Shown here one piece after another: positions 18,084 through 27,828 of a DNA stretch of 64,000 nucleotides. The translations under genes were made by a program, and so were the position numbers. The stretch covers positions 16,150-80,149 of the forward strand of contig CAZMAT010000011.1 of the NCBI GenBank assembly GCA_964564435.1. Reading direction: 5' to 3'. This DNA is from Fermentibacter sp964564435 (GTDB lineage Bacteria; Fermentibacterota; Fermentibacteria; Fermentibacterales; Fermentibacteraceae). How positions within the stretch are numbered: the first letter of the stretch is position 1; each line of letters opens with the position of its first letter. A model generated the notes under the pieces. That model worked only from the letters and a program-made list of their open reading frames with translations, was not told where the DNA came from and did not search any database.

Positions 18084-18242
18084 ATGTCGCGCCTGGGGAT
18101 CGTCGGCGAGCTCCTGGCATTCCTCTGGAGCAGGAAGCTCTACTGGATGATACCGATGGTGATCGTGCTGCTGCTGGTCGCGGGGCTCCTCATATTTGCG
18201 CAGGGCTCCGCCGTGGCGCCCTTCATCTACACCCTGTTCTAG
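18084..18242 (+). CDS. DUF5989 family small membrane protein
   Basis: A 52-residue protein, MSRLGIVGELLAFLWSRKLY followed by a single membrane helix (IPMVIVLLLVAGLLIFA) and a short tail. This matches the DUF5989 family, usually encoded next to SxtJ-like proteins and carbamoyltransferases, exactly the neighbours found here. It was too short to stand out by length, so the call rests on sequence and context. The function of the family is unknown. Confidence 0.8.
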   Translation: MSRLGIVGELLAFLWSRKLYWMIPMVIVLLLVAGLLIFAQGSAVAPFIYTLF

Positions 18243-18255
18243 CCGGGCGGATTCC

Positions 18256-18756
18256 GTGATCGCACTGTTGTCGGTTCTCCTGGGGCTCGCGGGCTGGTCG
18301 GCGGGTGCCGCCGCGTGGGCCGGCAGGAGGCTTCCGGTGCCTAATGCCGCGGACCTTGCAGGCATCCCCATCCTCTGGTGCGCCCTGCTGTTCGCACCCG
18401 GCTACGATCCCGGCCGCCTCGCCTCTGCCGGCGTCTCGCTCCTGTCGGGTTTTCTCTGCGGGAGCGCGTCCTGCCTGCTCCACAGATCGAAATACCCGGC
18501 TGCAAGGAGAGAGGCTGCGGAGGCTGCCGGTCCGGCCCGCAGGGCATGGCTGGCCTGGAAGGGGTTCGCCCGCAGGATGGGAGGCTTCCAGGGCCGCGTG
18601 CTCCTCGGGTTCTTCTACTTCACGGTGTTCACCCCCTTCGCCGTCATGCTCCGCCTCGCCGGAGACCCTCTGGGAAGGCGCGCCGGGGCCGCCACCGGCT
18701 GGGTCCCCAGGCCGCAGTCGAGCCGTACGGGGGACGAATGCCTCAGGCAGTATTGA
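18256..18756 (+). CDS. SxtJ-like membrane protein
   Basis: A 166-residue protein starting at GTG 18256 (VIALLSVLLGLAGWSAGAAA). It has two or three N-terminal hydrophobic helices and then a C-terminal motif (GRVLLGFFYFTVFTPFAVML ... GDPLGRR) typical of SxtJ-like proteins that accompany carbamoyltransferases. The biochemical role is not known; membrane anchoring of the carbamoyltransferase is a reasonable guess. It lies 13 bases after the DUF5989 gene and 10 bases before the carbamoyltransferase, so the three form one operon. Confidence 0.72.
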   Translation: MIALLSVLLGLAGWSAGAAAWAGRRLPVPNAADLAGIPILWCALLFAPGYDPGRLASAGVSLLSGFLCGSASCLLHRSKYPAARREAAEAAGPARRAWLAWKGFARRMGGFQGRVLLGFFYFTVFTPFAVMLRLAGDPLGRRAGAATGWVPRPQSSRTGDECLRQY

Positions 18757-18766
18757 GAGGCGAACC

Positions 18767-20554
18767 TTGAACATCCTGGGGCTGAGCTGCTACTATCACG
18801 ACTCCGCAGCGGCCCTCCTGTCGGACGGCTGGCTCGTCGCCGCCGCTCAGGAGGAGCGCTTCAGCAGGATCAAGAACGACGAGGGGTTCCCCCGCAGGGC
18901 CGTTTCGTTCTGCCTCTCCCGTGCGGGGATCGAGGCCCGCGACCTCGACTGCGTGGTATTCTACGAGAAGCCTCTCGTGAAGTTCGAGAGGATCCTCACT
19001 ACCTCCCTCGCCACCTTCCCGGGATCCAGGACCAGCTTCTCCGAGGCGATGGTCAACTGGTTCGACCAGAAGCTCTGGGTGAAGTCGCACATACAGCGCG
19101 AGCTCGGCATCGACCCATCACGGATAATGTTCGTCGACCACCACGTCGCACATGCCGCCAGCGCCCTCTTCTCGAGCCCGTTTTACGACGAGGACTCGGC
19201 CCTGCTGACGCTCGACGGCGTGGGGGAATGGACGACGACCGCCTCGGGCACCGGCAGGAACTCGCACTCGGCGGGGTGCGGGAGCTGGATCAGGCTCGAC
19301 AGGGAGCACAGGTTCCCCCATTCCATAGGCCTCCTCTACTCCGCCTTCACCGCTTTCCTCGGCTTCCAGGTCAACGAGGGCGAGTACAAGGTCATGGGCA
19401 TGGCCCCGTACGGGGAGCCCAGGTACCGCGACGCCATCCTCGACAGGATAGTGAAGGTCCACGGCGACGGCAGCTTCACCCTGGACATGGACTACTTCGA
19501 GTACCACAGGTCGGCCGAGAGGAGCTTCTCCCGGAAGCTCGAGGGCCTCCTCGGAGAACCTCGCAGCCCTGAGGCGCCGTTCGTCACGACCATGACCGAC
19601 CCGGGCAGGGCGGATGCTTCCGATCCGGCGGTGAAATCCAGCCAGAAGTACGCCGACATAGCCGCAAGCATCCAGAAGGTGACCGAGGATCTGATCCTCG
19701 GGCTCGCAAGGAAGCTCAGGGAGGACACCGGCGCGAGGACGCTCTGCATGGCTGGAGGCGTGGCGCTCAACTCGGTGGCCAACGGCCTGGTGCAGAGGGA
19801 GGCCGGCTTCGACGAGGTGTTCATCCAGCCTGCCGCGGGGGATGCCGGTGGAGCGCTGGGAGCGGCACTCTACGCCTGGCAGGTGATCTTCGGGAAGCCC
19901 GGTGCGTTCGTGATGGAGAACGCCTACTGGGGGGCCGACTATTCCGACGCCGAGACTCTCGGCGCCCTCAGGGAGTCCGGGCTGCCCTTCCAGGAAATGG
20001 GGGAGGACACTCTCATAGACCGCACCGTGGATGCGATGCTGGGCGGAGCAGTGGTCGGCTTCCACCAGGGCAGGTTCGAGTGGGGCCCCAGGGCTCTCGG
20101 CAACCGCTCCATCCTCGCAGACCCCCGCGATGCGGCCATGAAGGACACCATCAACCGCAAGATCAAGTTCAGGGAGCCGTTCCGCCCGTTCGCGCCCGTC
20201 CTCGCCGAGGAGGACGCCCCGCTGTACTTCGAGGGCTTCGACGGGTCGAAACTCAACTACCCTGCTCGGTTCATGCTCACTGTCCACCCCTGGAGGACCG
20301 AGCACGCCGACCTCGCCCCTGCCGTGAACCACATGGGCACCGGCAGGCTGCAGACGGTGCGGCGGGAGTGGAATCCCCGCTACAGCGAGGTGATCCGGCG
20401 GTTCGGCGAGGCCACCGGAGCCAGGGTGATAGTGAACACGAGCTTCAATCTGCGTGGTGAACCCATCGTGAGCAGCCCCTCGGACGCCATCCGGACGTTC
20501 ATGGCCAGCGGCATAGACAATCTCGCGATGGGCGGCTTCTGGGTCTCGAAATGA
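18767..20554 (+). CDS. Carbamoyltransferase (NodU/CmcH/SxtI family)
   Basis: The 595-residue protein starts at TTG 18767 after GAGAGG and opens NILGLSCYYHDSAAALLSDG, the signature N-terminus of O-carbamoyltransferases. VDHHVAHAASALFSSPF carries the histidines of the carbamoyl-adenylate site, and LDGVGEW and GEYKVMGMAPYG follow in the Kae1-like domain. The C-terminal YrdC-related part is present (GFHQGRFEWGPRALGNRSIL; FRPFAPVL; NTSFNLRGEPIV). These enzymes carbamoylate hydroxyls on sugars or natural products using carbamoyl phosphate. The acceptor is not evident because no glycosyltransferase or biosynthetic cluster is adjacent. Confidence 0.92.
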   Translation: MNILGLSCYYHDSAAALLSDGWLVAAAQEERFSRIKNDEGFPRRAVSFCLSRAGIEARDLDCVVFYEKPLVKFERILTTSLATFPGSRTSFSEAMVNWFDQKLWVKSHIQRELGIDPSRIMFVDHHVAHAASALFSSPFYDEDSALLTLDGVGEWTTTASGTGRNSHSAGCGSWIRLDREHRFPHSIGLLYSAFTAFLGFQVNEGEYKVMGMAPYGEPRYRDAILDRIVKVHGDGSFTLDMDYFEYHRSAERSFSRKLEGLLGEPRSPEAPFVTTMTDPGRADASDPAVKSSQKYADIAASIQKVTEDLILGLARKLREDTGARTLCMAGGVALNSVANGLVQREAGFDEVFIQPAAGDAGGALGAALYAWQVIFGKPGAFVMENAYWGADYSDAETLGALRESGLPFQEMGEDTLIDRTVDAMLGGAVVGFHQGRFEWGPRALGNRSILADPRDAAMKDTINRKIKFREPFRPFAPVLAEEDAPLYFEGFDGSKLNYPARFMLTVHPWRTEHADLAPAVNHMGTGRLQTVRREWNPRYSEVIRRFGEATGARVIVNTSFNLRGEPIVSSPSDAIRTFMASGIDNLAMGGFWVSK

Positions 20555-20666
20555 GCCCGATCCGTCAGGTGATCGACGGGCGTTATACAGGCTAGACCAC
20601 CGCGGCCCGCTCGATTAGTATTCATGTCTATCTTTCGACACCGCGTGACCTGCCGGCTGGAGGGGA

Positions 20667-23600
20667 ATGGCAGAGAACTGGGTGGACATGCTCGGCCGCG
20701 ACCTCGAGAAGTTCGCCACTCACGAGGCCGGTCGTGAGCCCGCCCTCCAGCTCGTCCCGGGCGAGAGGCGCGAGGTGGCGGTGCTCTTCCTCGATCTCAC
20801 CGGTTTCACGGCACTCTCTGAGAACATGGACCACGAGGCGCTCCACAGGATATCGAACGGCGTCATGCGCGCCCTCTCCTCCGAAGTAGAATCCAGCGGC
20901 GGCGTGGTCGACAAGTTCGAGGGCGACAGGATGATGGCGCTCTTCGGCGCGACGGTGTGCCGCGACAACGACTGCGCGAGAGCCGTCGCCTGCTCGCTCA
21001 GGCTCATCGAGACCCTCAAGGAGATCAACTCCGTTATGGAGAAGCACGGCTTCAGCATCTCCGGAAGGGTCGGGCTCAACTTCGGGCCGGTGACGGTGGC
21101 CCCGGACCCTTCGGGTCATCTCACCGCCCTCGGCGACGAGGTCAATGTAGCCTCCCGACTAGAACAGGCGGCCGAGACCGGAACCGCGCTGGCCACGGCG
21201 CGGGTCCGTGAGGAGTGCGGCGACCTTTTCGAGTGGGAGGACCTCGGGGAGATGATGATCCGCGGGAGGGTGAAGCCGGTCAGGACCTTCCGGATCGCGG
21301 GCCCCGGCAGGCTGCAGGCCGCCCGCATGAGGAAGGCCTCGCGCCTCCCCGAACCCTCGATCTCGGGAAGGACCCTCGAGATATCCGCATTTTCGGAGTT
21401 TCTCGCCTCGCCCCTCGATCCCCCAGTGAATCCCAGGGGAGGCCCGCGCCACAGGATCTGCAGGCTCTCGGGCGATGCCGGCTCGGGCAAGAGCCGCCTC
21501 CTGCGCGAGTTCACCTCCATCCTGGTCAGGGAGAGGCCCGGGATGACCGTCCTCGAAGGCAGGGTGTTCCCCTTCGGGGCCAGGCCGTTCTCCTACTGGA
21601 TATCGCTTCTCGCCGGCCAGTCCTCCTCACAGCCCGAGGGCGCCCCGGATCCGTCCGAACTCGCTGCCCGGATGCGCGGCAGGTCTTCGGGCGGGGCTGA
21701 CGGGTCGATGACGCAGAAGGAGATCAACCAGGCCGTCAGGGACTACATCCAGGCAGTGGCGCGGGCCTCCGGCGAAGTGCTGCTCGTTGTCGACGACTGC
21801 CAGTGGATCGACCACTCATCGCTGGACGCCCTCGAGTTCACCCTGGCGAACTGCGACACCCCTGCGCCCATGACGGTCCTGCTGGCGGGACGGACGACCG
21901 ACGAGTCGGACGGATCCCGTCCTTCGGTGCACGAGAACTATGCCGCGACCCGCAGGATCGATCTCGGCTCGATGCCCGAGAAGGATCTGTGCGCCATACT
22001 GGCCTCCATGCTCGAATACGACGCCTGCGAAGAGCTCTCGCCGGATCTCAGGCGGTTCGTCGTGAGGCGCTCGGGCGGCAACCCCCGCTTCGCCCGGGAG
22101 ATCCTCCTCGACCTCATCGAGACCGGCGTGATGGAGGAGACCGGAGGCGGGTGGCTCCTGCGGTCCTCTCCCGAGGAGGGAAGGATACCGTCCTCGCTGT
22201 CGGGTGCGGTGAGGTCCAGGGTGGACAGGCTCCCTTCGAGGCTGAGGAAAGCTCTTCAGATAGCAGCCGTGCTGGGGTTCGAGTTCTCCGTAGGGCTGTA
22301 CGAGCGCACAGCCTCCAGGCTGGGTCAGGCTCATCCGGATGAGGACCTGCGCGACCTGGTCTCCCTCGGCATCTTCTCGCAGCACAGGGCGGAAGGGGTC
22401 GAGACAGTGACAGCAAGCGACGAACTCGCGATGAAGGCGGCCTATGACGGGCTCCTGTTCCAGAACAGGACGCTCATCCATCGATGCGCCGCCGAATCCC
22501 TCGTGTCCTCCCGGGAACTCCACCCCGGAGAGGCCGGCATGATCGCCCGGCACCTGTCCAGGGCAGGTGAATACGGAGAGGCCTCGAAGTGGGCCGTTCG
22601 CGCAGCCCTCGAGGCTTCTGCCTCGTCGCAGGGCAGGGCGGCGTCCAACTGGGCCTCGAGTGCGCTGAAATGGCTCGAGGGATTCCCCGAGGGCGACGAG
22701 AAGACCAGTCTGAAGCTGGATGCTCTGCGCGTCATGCGCGAATCCTTCATCTCGACCGGGCGTTTCGAGGGCATCGAGGAGGCGCTCCTGGAGGAGATCA
22801 GCCTTACCAGGGAGCTGGAGATGCCCGGGCGCACCGGGATGGCTCTCCAGATCCTGAGCAGGAACAAAGCCTTCCAGGGCAGGGCCGGAGAGGCCGAGGC
22901 CCTGTGCGAGGAGGGCCTGGCCGCTGCTTCGGTTGCCGGTGACGGGGAGCTGGAGGGCGCCCTGCTCACCGAGAAGGCCCTGCAGTGGACACGGAACCGG
23001 GCCGAGGCCCGCCCGCTCCTGGAACGCGCGTACATCCTGTTCGAGAAGGCGGGCCGCATAGATGCCATGTCTCAGATCATGAACAACATAGGCAGTCTCA
23101 TGATCAGCGGGGGAGATATCGCCGGGGCGCAGCCCTACCTGCTCAGGGCGCTCGACATCGTGAGGGGCACCAGGTTCAGGGGCGCCGAGGCCCAGGCCCT
23201 GGTGAAGCTGGGGATAATCGAAGGGATGAAGGGGCGGTTCGAGGAGGCTGTCGCCAAGTTCAAGGCTGCTCTCGAGATACAGGAGGGGGCAGGCGACCGG
23301 CGTGAGCAGGGAGTCATCCTGAACAACGTCGGGAAATGCCTGATGGAGATGGGCGACTACGACGGAGCCAAGCGCGTGCTGAGACAGGCCCTCCTCATCC
23401 ACCGCGAGACCGGCAACCAGATCAACGAGGCCAACTCGCTCGAGAACCTCGGCTGCATCTTCCTGCGCGACGGCGATCTCAACAGGGCGCGCCTCCATCT
23501 CGAGGACTCGCTCAGGCTGTTCGAATCCGTCGGGTTCCCATACGGGCGCATCAGCTCCCGCGCTTCGCTCGCGATGGTGGAGGCCGAGGCGGGTGCCGTC

Positions 23601-23762
23601 GAGACCGCCATCAGCCACTACAGGGCCGCCCTCGAACTGACCGAGGAGATGAAGATCGCCTCCTCCGCCGCGGAAGCCCTGAAGGATCTGAGGGATCTCC
23701 TCCTCCGCAAGGGCGTTCCAGGCGGCTCCATCCCGCTTCCCCGGGGCTGGCTCAAGGCCTGA
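20667..23762 (+). CDS. Class III adenylate/guanylate cyclase with AAA/STAND ATPase and TPR repeats
   Basis: A 1031-residue signalling protein. Residues about 34-205 are a class III nucleotidyl cyclase with both metal aspartates, Asp43 (FLDLTGF) and Asp87 (KFEGDRMMALFG), and the transition-state pair Asn160/Arg164 (LGDEVNVASRLE), so it should be active. Residues about 260-560 are an ATPase with Walker A GDAGSGKS at about 269 and Walker B LLVVDDCQW. From about 600 to the end are TPR repeats (for example GVILNNVGKCLMEMGDYDGA). This resembles mammalian soluble adenylate cyclase and many bacterial relatives, where the ATPase/TPR part senses or scaffolds. It is monocistronic. Confidence 0.92.
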   Translation: MAENWVDMLGRDLEKFATHEAGREPALQLVPGERREVAVLFLDLTGFTALSENMDHEALHRISNGVMRALSSEVESSGGVVDKFEGDRMMALFGATVCRDNDCARAVACSLRLIETLKEINSVMEKHGFSISGRVGLNFGPVTVAPDPSGHLTALGDEVNVASRLEQAAETGTALATARVREECGDLFEWEDLGEMMIRGRVKPVRTFRIAGPGRLQAARMRKASRLPEPSISGRTLEISAFSEFLASPLDPPVNPRGGPRHRICRLSGDAGSGKSRLLREFTSILVRERPGMTVLEGRVFPFGARPFSYWISLLAGQSSSQPEGAPDPSELAARMRGRSSGGADGSMTQKEINQAVRDYIQAVARASGEVLLVVDDCQWIDHSSLDALEFTLANCDTPAPMTVLLAGRTTDESDGSRPSVHENYAATRRIDLGSMPEKDLCAILASMLEYDACEELSPDLRRFVVRRSGGNPRFAREILLDLIETGVMEETGGGWLLRSSPEEGRIPSSLSGAVRSRVDRLPSRLRKALQIAAVLGFEFSVGLYERTASRLGQAHPDEDLRDLVSLGIFSQHRAEGVETVTASDELAMKAAYDGLLFQNRTLIHRCAAESLVSSRELHPGEAGMIARHLSRAGEYGEASKWAVRAALEASASSQGRAASNWASSALKWLEGFPEGDEKTSLKLDALRVMRESFISTGRFEGIEEALLEEISLTRELEMPGRTGMALQILSRNKAFQGRAGEAEALCEEGLAAASVAGDGELEGALLTEKALQWTRNRAEARPLLERAYILFEKAGRIDAMSQIMNNIGSLMISGGDIAGAQPYLLRALDIVRGTRFRGAEAQALVKLGIIEGMKGRFEEAVAKFKAALEIQEGAGDRREQGVILNNVGKCLMEMGDYDGAKRVLRQALLIHRETGNQINEANSLENLGCIFLRDGDLNRARLHLEDSLRLFESVGFPYGRISSRASLAMVEAEAGAVETAISHYRAALELTEEMKIASSAAEALKDLRDLLLRKGVPGGSIPLPRGWLKA

Positions 23763-23848
23763 CCGCCGCTACCGCAAGAAATGTGAACCGCTCCCCGTCC
23801 CGGAGCATTTATGCTCCTGCAGTACCGGCGATGGGAGGAGAGGAGCGG

Positions 23849-24760
23849 ATGAGGGAGAGCACCAGGACGAGCTACAGGGACAGGATGCTTTCGGTTCTGG
23901 TCTACATAGAGGCCGGGCTGGACAGGAACCTGACCCTGGCCGAGATCGCCTCGGTCGCTGACTTCTCTCCGTACCACTTCCACAGGGTGTTCACAGGGAC
24001 CGTCGGAGAGTCCATCTCGGGCTTCATCCGCAGGCTGAGGCTGGAGAGGGCTGCGGGTCGCCTCCTCGAGGGGGACGAGCCCGTGATGGTGATCGCCCTG
24101 CGGGCGGGCTACTACTCCAATCAGGCGTTCACGAGAGCGTTCCTCGCGTCCTTCGGCGAGCCGCCCTCGAAGTTCAGACGCCTGCGGTCCAGCATCCCGC
24201 TGATCTCCTCCCCGTCGGGCTACCACTATCACTCGGGTGAGGGAGTGGTTTCGTTCAACACCGTGGAGGGAGGAACAGGCGTCATGGACGCGAAGACAGT
24301 CACGACCCGGGACATGAAGGTTCTCAGCGTGAGGCACGTGGGGCCGTACCACATGATCGGGGAGGCGTTCGAGAGGCTCGACAGGGCGGTGAAGGCGGCC
24401 GGGGTCGACACGCGCGACTCCCAGTGGCTCGCGATCTACAACGACGATCCGGATCAGGTGCCCGCCGCCGAGCTGACATCCGAGGCATGCGTGACGGTGA
24501 GGGAGTTCCCCGCGCTTCCGGAAGGCTCGGACATGAAGGCGTTCGAGATCCCCGGGGGCCTCCACGCCACCACCCGGCACGTCGGCTCCTACGACGGGCT
24601 CCATGCATCGTGGGGCACCCTGGTGGGCTCCTGGATACCCTCGAACGGGCTCAAGCCCAGGTGCGCGCCCTGCTACGAGATCTATGTGAAGGGGCACGAG
24701 TGCACCAGCGACGAGAGCGAGTTCCTGACCGACCTCTACGAACCCGTGGACAGGGTCTGA
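23849..24760 (+). CDS. AraC-family regulator with GyrI-like effector domain
   Basis: A 303-residue protein. The N-terminal AraC DNA-binding domain (about 1-105) has two helix-turn-helix motifs (LTLAEIASVADFSPYHFHRV and VMVIALRAGYYSNQAFTRAF). The C-terminal half is a GyrI/SOUL-type ligand-binding domain (KTVTTRDMKVLSVRHVGPYH ... WLAIYNDDPDQVP ... YEIYVKG). Relatives of this layout (Rob, SoxS-like) respond to lipophilic small molecules or antibiotics. An ATG at 23831 is also in frame, but 23849 has AGGAG in front. It is a single gene between the two large ATPase/TPR proteins, and its targets are unknown. Confidence 0.88.
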   Translation: MRESTRTSYRDRMLSVLVYIEAGLDRNLTLAEIASVADFSPYHFHRVFTGTVGESISGFIRRLRLERAAGRLLEGDEPVMVIALRAGYYSNQAFTRAFLASFGEPPSKFRRLRSSIPLISSPSGYHYHSGEGVVSFNTVEGGTGVMDAKTVTTRDMKVLSVRHVGPYHMIGEAFERLDRAVKAAGVDTRDSQWLAIYNDDPDQVPAAELTSEACVTVREFPALPEGSDMKAFEIPGGLHATTRHVGSYDGLHASWGTLVGSWIPSNGLKPRCAPCYEIYVKGHECTSDESEFLTDLYEPVDRV

Positions 24761-24772
24761 GCCGGACGAGGA

Positions 24773-24796
24773 GGGGGCCGCTAGCCGGCGGCCCCC
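24773..24796. terminator. Bidirectional hairpin between convergent genes
   Basis: A perfect 9-bp GC-rich stem (24773-24781 with 24788-24796) and a 6-base loop. It overlaps the stop codon of the minus-strand GGDEF-like gene and lies 12 bases after the AraC-type gene. Confidence 0.55.
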
Positions 24797-27700
24797 GAAT
24801 CACTGGACATGACCAGCAGCCCGATGATGAAGTCGGTCTGCCCGAAGTCCTCTCTCACGAAGGAACTGTCCATGCTCTCCATCAGCTTGCTGATCCGCCG
24901 GCACGAGTCCGCCGCGAGGGACATGGAATCGGCGGCCCTGCCGAGGTCCCTCATGCATCTGGCCTCGTACCAGGCGGCCTCGAGGTCCGCCAGCGTGTCG
25001 TGGGCCGTGTAGAGCGACCTGGCCTCCGAAAGCAGTGACAGAGCCTTCTCCATGGCTCCCGCCCCCTCGTCCTCTCCGGCCTGGAACTCCACGACTCCCC
25101 TGCAGAAGAGCAGGTCGGCATGGAGGCGCCTGCCCGCCCTGGCGGGGCCGGCCAGCTTCGACAGCGAACCCAGCAGCGTCCGTGCCTGGGCATGGCTGCC
25201 CATGGCCCCGAGTATCCGCGCTGCACTCATGCTGCAGATCAGCGAGCTCCTGGCGTCACCGAGCCTGTGGGCGCTCTCGAGTGCCGTGCTGAAGCGTCTT
25301 AGAGCGGGCTCCATCTCGCCCCTGTGGAGCTCCGCCAGGCCGGTGATGATCTCGGAGTCGACGCCGAGAGCCGGGCAACCGACCATCTCTGCGAGCCTGG
25401 CAGCCTTCTCCGTGAAGCCCTCGGCTATCTCCACCTGGTTGAGCGACATGTGGACCGCCCCCAGGCCTGCCCAGACGCCGGCGAGCCCCTCCATGTCCCC
25501 CGACGCCCTGGCTATGGAGTCGGCACGCCTGAGGATCCTGTATCTCTCCTCCCAGGAGCCGTTCGATGACAGTATGCCCGCCAGCGCCACGAGGGCCCTG
25601 ATCTGTTCGCGAGCGTCGCCGGCCTTCTCCGCGATCTCCGAGGCCTCGCAGCACATGCCGAAGCCGCTCGACGGATCGCCGTCCGCGGCCAGGATCGTGC
25701 CGTAGACCCGCAGGAACTCGGAACGGAGGTGGTTGCCGCCCAGACCCTCCATCCCGCCTTCCAGCCATCCCTCCACATCCGAGAGGAGGCCCACGGCTTC
25801 GCCGGTGTAGCACATGGAGTGCTTCAACTGGGCCAGGGCCACCCTGTTCGTCATCGCAAGCTCGGGGCTGGGGGAGGGGAGGTCCTTCATCCTGTCGAAA
25901 CAGCCTCCGGCGGAGACGAAGTCGCCAGCCTCGAGAAGGCATTTGCCTAGCAGGTGCAGCGCCTGGCAGGTCTCCTCCGGCTTCGAGACGAGGGAGGTGG
26001 CGGTCCTGAAGTGCTCCATCGCCGCATTCCGCCTTCCGTTGCGCCTTGCCAGCCCGCCCAGTTCGAGGCATTTCTGGGCGAAACCCTCGGGGGGTTCGGC
26101 CATTTCGACCGCGGCCGCCCTGTACATCCCCAGCCACTCCTCCCTCTCGAGGTGGGCCGAGCGCCCTGCCGCGTCGTCGGCGCAGTCGAGGAGGAAGTCG
26201 AGGGCCATCACCGGCTCGATGCCCAGGGAGTAGGCCCAGGCAGCACGCCTGTTGCGCGGGGCCGAGGGGGTCGCGGCCGAATGGAAGTCACCGAGGCGGG
26301 TCAGGAGAGCCCTTCGTTCGTGCCCGGACGGCTCGAGTGCCGTTCTCACCGCATCGCATGCGAAACGGTACGCACCTTCAGGCATGTCCGACCCGGCGGG
26401 AGCGACGGTCAGGAACCCGGCGTCCACGGCTTCGTCGAACAGGGTTCCGGCCGCTCCGGCTTCGATGCCTGACATGAAGGCCGTCTCTGACGGGGTGAAG
26501 TGCCAGGGGACGACGGATGCGGCTGACAGGACCCTTCCGATGCGCGGACCCGCGGATTCCGCCTTCCGGGCCGCGTAATCCGTCATGCGCTGGAAGTCCT
26601 GCCCCCCGTCGGCCTGTCCCGGATTCGATGGCGACAGGTCGAGGTTCCTGAGCAGTTCCTCGAGGTTCTGCGGGTTGCCCCCGCTGAGAGATGTCAGGTG
26701 CTCCCTGTCGCCGGCGTCGGCTCCGGCCGTGCCAATGGCGAGGCAGATGAGGTCTGCGGCACTCTCGTCCGAGAGCCTGGGCAGGTCGATCCTGCCGACA
26801 TGGATGAAGAGCCCCAGGGTATCCAGCCATCCCGCGACGGCACCCGGCAGGGGGGTCCTCGCGAGGAGCACCAGCAGTATCCTCGACCGGGGGGCACGCC
26901 TCACCAGGGATGCTATCTGCTCGAGATCCTCCGGACCGGCCGCCTGCAGATCGTCGATGATCGCCACCAGCGGTGCCGCCATCGACATGTCCGAAAGCCG
27001 CTCGACCGGATCGCCGGGCTGTGGAGGAGCCGAGGTCCCGTCATCTCCCAGGAGCCTGCGGACGAGCAGATCCAGGATCCCCCCGCCGGTGTGGAACCTC
27101 GAGGTCGTCAGGCCCGCGGATGCGTATCTGCACCCCCTGAAGCCCGCGTAGTGCGAGAGCTCCGCGGCCAGCCTGGTCTTGCCGATGCCTGCGGGGCCGG
27201 TGACCGCCGCCACGGCCAGACCGTCGGATATGGACGAATCCAGAGCGTTTCTGAGAATCGACAGCTGTTCAGCCCTGTTCACGAAATGGTCGAAGGAAGG
27301 ACCTCCACCGGATTCCGCCGGACCGTATCCGGAGCATGCCGCGATGCGGCCCGAGCCGAGCGATCTCGACATCTCCAGCGACTTCCCGGCCTTCTCCATC
27401 ACTGCGGACAGATCCCTGTCGACGCCCGCGCTCTCTGCTATCCCGAGGTTGAAGGCGACCTGGAGGCCCCCGGGGAAGGCCTCCTGCTTCAGGCTCCCGG
27501 CCAGGCGCAGAGCCAGGTTGATCGCCTGCGTCCTGTTCGTGGATGGGAGTACGAGGGCGAACAGCCCCTTCTCGAGGAGCATCAGTTCGTCAGTCTTCTT
27601 CGTGTTGCGCGCCAGCATGTACGCAGTCTGCTGGAGGATCTGGTCGGCCATGAGCTTCCCGTGCCCGCTCCTGACCGAGTCGAGGTCGAGGAGCTCGAGG

Positions 27701-27828
27701 AGCATGACGGACCACGTTTCGCCGGCTCCGCGCACCCTGAAGGGCGGATCGAGAACGTCCAGCAACCCGCGACCGGGGAGCCCGGTCAGGGGATCGCGCG
27801 GTGACTCCTTCTCAGCGGGCATCCTCAT
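24781..27828 (-). CDS. Degenerate-GGDEF protein with AAA/STAND ATPase and TPR repeats
   Basis: A 1015-residue protein built like the cyclase at 20667 but with a different head. Residues about 8-165 follow the GGDEF fold (SPRDPLTGLPGRGLLD; LLELLDLDSVRSGHGKLMAD), but the signature position reads LLEKGLFALVL instead of GG[DE]EF, so diguanylate cyclase activity is unlikely. Residues about 185-500 are an ATPase with Walker A TGPAGIGKTRL and Walker B VAIIDDLQAAG. The remainder consists of TPR-like repeats (for example LHLLGKCLLEAGDFVSAGGC). The start overlaps the upstream receiver gene by 17 bases, so the two are likely to act together. Confidence 0.88.
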   Translation of the reverse strand: MRMPAEKESPRDPLTGLPGRGLLDVLDPPFRVRGAGETWSVMLLELLDLDSVRSGHGKLMADQILQQTAYMLARNTKKTDELMLLEKGLFALVLPSTNRTQAINLALRLAGSLKQEAFPGGLQVAFNLGIAESAGVDRDLSAVMEKAGKSLEMSRSLGSGRIAACSGYGPAESGGGPSFDHFVNRAEQLSILRNALDSSISDGLAVAAVTGPAGIGKTRLAAELSHYAGFRGCRYASAGLTTSRFHTGGGILDLLVRRLLGDDGTSAPPQPGDPVERLSDMSMAAPLVAIIDDLQAAGPEDLEQIASLVRRAPRSRILLVLLARTPLPGAVAGWLDTLGLFIHVGRIDLPRLSDESAADLICLAIGTAGADAGDREHLTSLSGGNPQNLEELLRNLDLSPSNPGQADGGQDFQRMTDYAARKAESAGPRIGRVLSAASVVPWHFTPSETAFMSGIEAGAAGTLFDEAVDAGFLTVAPAGSDMPEGAYRFACDAVRTALEPSGHERRALLTRLGDFHSAATPSAPRNRRAAWAYSLGIEPVMALDFLLDCADDAAGRSAHLEREEWLGMYRAAAVEMAEPPEGFAQKCLELGGLARRNGRRNAAMEHFRTATSLVSKPEETCQALHLLGKCLLEAGDFVSAGGCFDRMKDLPSPSPELAMTNRVALAQLKHSMCYTGEAVGLLSDVEGWLEGGMEGLGGNHLRSEFLRVYGTILAADGDPSSGFGMCCEASEIAEKAGDAREQIRALVALAGILSSNGSWEERYRILRRADSIARASGDMEGLAGVWAGLGAVHMSLNQVEIAEGFTEKAARLAEMVGCPALGVDSEIITGLAELHRGEMEPALRRFSTALESAHRLGDARSSLICSMSAARILGAMGSHAQARTLLGSLSKLAGPARAGRRLHADLLFCRGVVEFQAGEDEGAGAMEKALSLLSEARSLYTAHDTLADLEAAWYEARCMRDLGRAADSMSLAADSCRRISKLMESMDSSFVREDFGQTDFIIGLLVMSSDSGAAG

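Noticed and set aside
16290..18242. Long plus-strand reading frame of 650 codons
   Set aside because: Nearly all of it is antisense to the C39-like peptidase gene, with repetitive charged composition typical of GC-rich shadow frames. Only the last 53 codons are real, as the DUF5989 gene.
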